From assembly GCA_018396795.1 (NCBI GenBank), contig JAGTRH010000056.1, positions 1 to 8,193 of the forward strand: a DNA stretch of 8,193 nucleotides. The letters run 5' to 3'. The stretch is from Candidatus Bathyarchaeota archaeon (GTDB lineage: Archaea > Thermoproteota > Bathyarchaeia > Bathyarchaeales > B26-1). The translations under genes and the position numbers were made by a program. The notes below the pieces were generated by a model. That model was not told the origin of the DNA. It worked only from the letters and a program-made list of their open reading frames with translations, and made no database searches. Below, piece by piece: positions 5,458 to 8,193 of the stretch (the first letter of the stretch is position 1; every line of letters begins with the position of its first letter).

Positions 5458-7221
5458 TCATTCAGCTTCTATTTTCTTTAGCTGTCTCTCATACATTTCT
5501 ACTATCTCGTCCACTCTTGTAGCGTCTTCCGCAGATTTATCTGTACGGTATCTCCCAGTGAACCTTGGAAATCTTATTGCTAACCCGCTTCCTTTTCTTA
5601 TTAGGTCTCTTGCACATGTGTGAATTGGACTTAGAGTTATCTCTGCCCCGATAACCTCGATAACGATTTTCGGCAGAAACCACACATCCGCTTCAAGGTT
5701 TGAATTAACCCTTGGATGTTTGTGTTCAATTCTGTATGGTTCAAACATCTTCGGGAGATTTTGGAGATCCTCGTCTGTAAAACCGGATCCACATTTACAT
5801 ATTGTTTCAAAAGTATCGTTATCGTGGTTATAAGATGCCAAAAGGAGCGCGCCATAAGTTCCAGCTCTCCTCCCTCTTCCATAAAACGCTCCAACGACAA
5901 CCAGATCCACGGTATCAGTCATCTCGCTCTTGTAATCCCGCTTATATTTTATCCAAAGCCAACCTCTAGCTCCAGCCTGGTAAATCGCATCGGTATTAAG
6001 GGATTTACAGACTAATCCTTCACAGCCGGACTCAACAGCCTCCTCAAAGAACCTTTCTAATTCATCAACGTTATCTACGATCAAATATTTTGCTAACTGG
6101 AACCTATCGCTCTGATGGATTATCTTCCCGAGAACTTCATGCCTAATTGGATAGGGCTCTAGAGTTAAGTCCCTTCCATCCGCATAAAGGACATCAAATG
6201 CGAAGAGTGATACTGGATACTCGCTTGCCGCCTTCTCAATATCATATTTGCGCCTTCTATGCATAAGTTCCTGAAAAGGCATCATCTCACCGGTTTCCAG
6301 GTTTATTGCAACACATTCAGCCTCTATAATAGCCTCTTTAGCCTTAACGTAAGTTCTAATAAGTTCAACAGCATCAGGATACTGACTTGTTATATTTTCA
6401 AGTCTCCTTGAAAATAGTATGACTTTTTCTCCATTTTTATGGGCTTGTATTCTCTCCCCATCGTATTTGTACTCTGCAATGCATTTGCCGCCGAGCTTTT
6501 CAAGTATCTCGGCTGGGGAACTAAGTCTTTCAGCAAGCATCGGTCTGATAGGGTTACCGACCGTTATTTTGAAGCTTTTAAGCGCTTCAATTCCGCCTTC
6601 AGCGAGAACCCTAGCAACCTTACCGAGATCTGAGGATATATTATACACTCTTTCAATTATATCTCTAGCATCCTTGCCTCCGCCATATGCTATTGCTAAT
6701 GCATCTAAGACTGTCATGTCAGCTATTCCAAGGCGAAGCTTCCCAGTGACCGTTCTAATGATGTACTTTGCATCTTTAGGTGATGCATCCGCCAAGAGAC
6801 CTGCGAGAAGATTCACCTTCAAGTCTATGGAGCCTTCACCTGAAGCCTTCGCTATTTTATCAAGCGTCTGATAAACTCTTTCCACAGTTAATGGTTTTTG
6901 GAAGAATGACATTTGACGCCTTTTTTCGAGGAACTTCTGCGCTGTTTCGCCTAGATCACCAGTTTTCGCTAAGTCCTCTTCAATCTCGTTTTCTTTCCTG
7001 CCAGAAGCTTTAGCAACGGCCTTTATAGCAAGTTTCTCCGCCACGCCAATCTCTATTCCTATAAAATCCGGGTAAAGCTTGCCTTGAGTTAAATAAACAA
7101 CTTTATCAATAACATCCTTAGGTGTTTTTCTAAAGAAGTCAACTAGGTAATCGGTCATCTCAAGCCTCTTAGTTGTACTCTCGATTTTCTCATATGCTTC
7201 TGTAACCAGCGAGTAATTCAC
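5458..7221 (-). CDS. lig: ATP-dependent DNA ligase (archaeal Lig1 type)
   Basis: Replicative/repair ligase that seals nicks through a ligase-AMP intermediate. From GTG 7221 it is 587 aa, normal for archaeal Lig1. Domains in order are the all-helical DNA-binding domain (about 1-210), the adenylation domain (about 220-425) and the OB-fold domain (about 430-587). Motif I is AEYKYDGERIQAH with nucleophile Lys252, motif III FAFDVLYADGRDL, motif IV EGLVCKSL, motif V WLWIKYKRDY and motif VI RFPRFTGRYRTDK near the C-terminus; all catalytic motifs are intact. The frame stays open upstream to TTG 7305 and includes ATG 7267 and ATG 7254, which would add up to 28 residues (a hydrophobic, basic stretch). 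I prefer GTG 7221 because NYSLVTEAYEKIESTTKRLEMTDYLV is where archaeal ligases normally begin, and a TTTAAA box at 7261-7266 would start transcription near 7238. Its 3' end converges on the ncRNA. Confidence 0.96.
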   Translation of the reverse strand: MNYSLVTEAYEKIESTTKRLEMTDYLVDFFRKTPKDVIDKVVYLTQGKLYPDFIGIEIGVAEKLAIKAVAKASGRKENEIEEDLAKTGDLGETAQKFLEKRRQMSFFQKPLTVERVYQTLDKIAKASGEGSIDLKVNLLAGLLADASPKDAKYIIRTVTGKLRLGIADMTVLDALAIAYGGGKDARDIIERVYNISSDLGKVARVLAEGGIEALKSFKITVGNPIRPMLAERLSSPAEILEKLGGKCIAEYKYDGERIQAHKNGEKVILFSRRLENITSQYPDAVELIRTYVKAKEAIIEAECVAINLETGEMMPFQELMHRRRKYDIEKAASEYPVSLFAFDVLYADGRDLTLEPYPIRHEVLGKIIHQSDRFQLAKYLIVDNVDELERFFEEAVESGCEGLVCKSLNTDAIYQAGARGWLWIKYKRDYKSEMTDTVDLVVVGAFYGRGRRAGTYGALLLASYNHDNDTFETICKCGSGFTDEDLQNLPKMFEPYRIEHKHPRVNSNLEADVWFLPKIVIEVIGAEITLSPIHTCARDLIRKGSGLAIRFPRFTGRYRTDKSAEDATRVDEIVEMYERQLKKIEAE

Positions 7222-7260
7222 ACTGTAAGCCCTAAAATCTTTGTGAATTAACATAACTGC

Positions 7261-7266
7261 TTTAAA
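7261..7266 (-). promoter_or_regulatory. probable TATA box for the DNA ligase gene
   Basis: TTTAAA on the minus strand is centred about 42 nt before GTG 7221. Transcription would start near 7238, leaving a leader of roughly 17 nt that holds a weak AGGG. If this is the promoter, the upstream ATG/TTG start candidates (7254-7305) are excluded or nearly so. Confidence 0.4.
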
Positions 7267-7427
7267 CATTACCAGAAGCGCTGTTTTCCTTAAAACCCGA
7301 AACAACTTGTAATGTTGGCAATCTACATTTTTACTCTAGCTCGCACATGGAGAAGCAATTAATTTTGTATAGCACAGCATGTTAATTTATGGAAAGATTT
7401 ATTAGCGTAACTTAGAAGCTCTACATT

Positions 7428-7518
7428 AGAGGGTGGGGATGGAAAAGAGCTAAAAAATAAAAAGGGATTTATAAATAGTGTTTCATAAAAACCTGGTGTG
7501 AAACCATCCCCACTCTCT
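7428..7518 (+). repeat. 15-bp inverted repeat with a 61-nt A-rich loop; possible second structured RNA
   Basis: AGAGGGTGGGGATGG (7428-7442) pairs with CCATCCCCACTCTCT (7504-7518) over 15 bp. The single imperfect pair is G-U on the plus strand and A-C on the minus strand, which slightly favours a plus-strand RNA. A TATA-like GATTTATTAG sits about 30 nt upstream (7397-7406), and a short TTTT follows at 7527-7530. The loop has a smaller possible hairpin, GTTTCA (7480-7485) with TGAAAC (7499-7504). It could also be an operator, or part of the 3' end of the minus-strand membrane-protein mRNA. Weaker case than the RNA at 5308. Confidence 0.5.
7452..7463 (-). terminator. minus-strand T-tracts, possible terminator of the membrane/zinc-ribbon gene
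   Basis: Read on the minus strand this is TTTTTATTTTTT, 66-77 nt after the stop codon of the gene ending at 7529. Two T-runs of this size are enough for intrinsic termination by archaeal RNA polymerase, which would separate that gene from the ligase gene. Confidence 0.45.
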
Positions 7519-7528
7519 CCCGATGATT

Positions 7529-8193
7529 TTAGTCAAACGCTCTCACTTTCATTCCGCAATTTGGGCAATATATAGCATCATACGGTAAAACCTGCCCACA
7601 ATTGTAACAGAACCCTATTTCCGTCTCAGAGATGCGCGGAGGCATGTATTCTTGAACTTTTATAGATGGATGCAGGGCTTTTAGTCTCTTTATGCGGTAA
7701 TAGAGTTGAGTTATGCTTATAGGGTAAATAGGTTCTATCAACGAGATTATTATGAGTGTAACTATTGTTCTTGCTAAATTCTGTTGATAAATCTGGTAGA
7801 AGGAGACTGTAAGAACATCCGCAAGTAAGTAGGCTATCGTGAACATTGTAAATATAGCTAATAAAAGCAGAAATGTCCGCCACCACATGTTATCAGTCAA
7901 TTCTTTACTTCTTCGCAGACTATCGAAAATGCCCAGACGCTCAGAGATTAATGCTGGGATAGCCAAGCTGAACATCACCATCATTATTACCCCTGGGAAG
8001 ACTAGAAGAATAAAACCAAGTACGATTAGCGTTCCCGTTAAGAAACTAATTACTAATGTTTGTCCTAAAAAGTGAAGTAGTGATGTTAAACTCCTTTTTA
8101 AATCAGCCCTTTTTCCCTCAAGAACCTCTAAAATATACTGGACAATTAATCCACTGCCTATATTTGTTGTAACCCATACTGCTACAAAGAGAA
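7529..8193 (-). CDS. multi-pass membrane protein with C-terminal zinc ribbon (5' end off the window)
   Basis: The minus-strand frame is open to the right edge, giving 220 visible residues (numbered from the first complete codon); the start is not in the window, and the internal ATG at 7984 is not the true start. Hydrophobic segments lie at about 1-24, 42-66, 68-82, 106-130 and 141-160. The pattern FPGVIMMVMFSLAIPALISERLGIFDSLRRSKELT (65-99) resembles the repeated P-x(n)-S-L-x-R-S motif of the YciC / GPDPase-membrane-domain-like families of uncharacterised archaeal and bacterial membrane proteins. The C-terminus is a zinc ribbon C195-x2-C198-x10-C209-x2-C212, ending GMKVRAFD and probably cytoplasmic. 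The function is unknown; no catalytic motif is seen. A T-rich stretch on the minus strand follows the gene. Confidence 0.85.
   Translation of the reverse strand, partial: LFVAVWVTTNIGSGLIVQYILEVLEGKRADLKRSLTSLLHFLGQTLVISFLTGTLIVLGFILLVFPGVIMMVMFSLAIPALISERLGIFDSLRRSKELTDNMWWRTFLLLLAIFTMFTIAYLLADVLTVSFYQIYQQNLARTIVTLIIISLIEPIYPISITQLYYRIKRLKALHPSIKVQEYMPPRISETEIGFCYNCGQVLPYDAIYCPNCGMKVRAFD

Larger units (their letters stand above)
7306..7528. other. non-coding intergenic region between ligase and the membrane/zinc-ribbon gene
   Basis: With the preferred ligase start the gene-free stretch is 7222-7528 (307 nt). I find no ORF of useful length on either strand, no tRNA and no box C/D motif pair. 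The part 7306-7427 is plain AT-rich sequence. The part 7428-7518 holds a 15-bp inverted repeat enclosing an A-rich loop. Confidence 0.6.

Noticed and set aside
6419..6871. Plus-strand 150-aa ORF, hydrophobic and Ser-rich
   Set aside because: It is the antisense frame of the DNA ligase adenylation and DNA-binding domains, whose catalytic motifs prove the minus strand is coding.
7839..8075. Plus-strand 78-aa ORF
   Set aside because: It is antisense to the membrane/zinc-ribbon gene, whose frame is open to the window edge and ends in a zinc ribbon.
1..8193. CRISPR array, insertion sequence, integrase or attachment site
   Set aside because: No direct-repeat spacing pattern, transposase or integrase motif was seen; the gene content is housekeeping.

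Overview
The window is almost certainly archaeal. It carries two KEOPS subunits of the archaeal/eukaryotic type (Kae1 and Bud32), the archaeal transcription factor TFE-beta with its Fe-S cysteine signature, and an archaeal ATP-dependent DNA ligase. Promoters look like TATA boxes, and SD motifs are of the GGTGA type. TFE-beta together with unfused Kae1 and Bud32 suggests a TACK-type lineage (for example a Bathyarchaeia-like or thaumarchaeal relative). The sequence is moderately AT-rich. The lineage is an inference and not proven here. Gene density is that of an ordinary chromosomal core region; no insertion sequences, CRISPR array, tRNA or rRNA were seen.

Layout. 1-1489 (minus): kae1 followed 26 nt later by bud32, which is cut by the left edge; these are the tRNA t6A-modification genes. 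1490-1620: a divergent promoter region. 1621-2609 (plus): tfeB then rlmE, a compact pair joining transcription initiation and 23S rRNA 2'-O-methylation. 2617-3816 (minus): a GT28/MurG-like glycosyltransferase, converging on rlmE with 7 nt between stop codons. 3924-5231 (minus): an unrecognised PD-(D/E)XK-like protein and a rhomboid intramembrane protease 6 nt downstream, a likely two-gene operon from a leaderless promoter. 5308-5445 (plus): an orphan structured RNA, the most interesting element. 5458-7221 (minus): ATP-dependent DNA ligase. 7222-7528: non-coding, with a second inverted repeat. 7529-8193 (minus): the C-terminal part of a multi-pass membrane protein ending in a zinc ribbon, cut by the right edge.

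Most genes are housekeeping information-processing genes (tRNA modification, transcription initiation, rRNA methylation, DNA joining) with envelope-related ones between them. The candidate for something undescribed is the roughly 133-nt rod-shaped RNA at 5308-5440. It has four stacked helices, two G-U wobbles that are valid only on the plus strand, a TATA-like element at the right distance upstream and a double T-tract downstream. It does not match any of the common archaeal RNAs I can check by eye.
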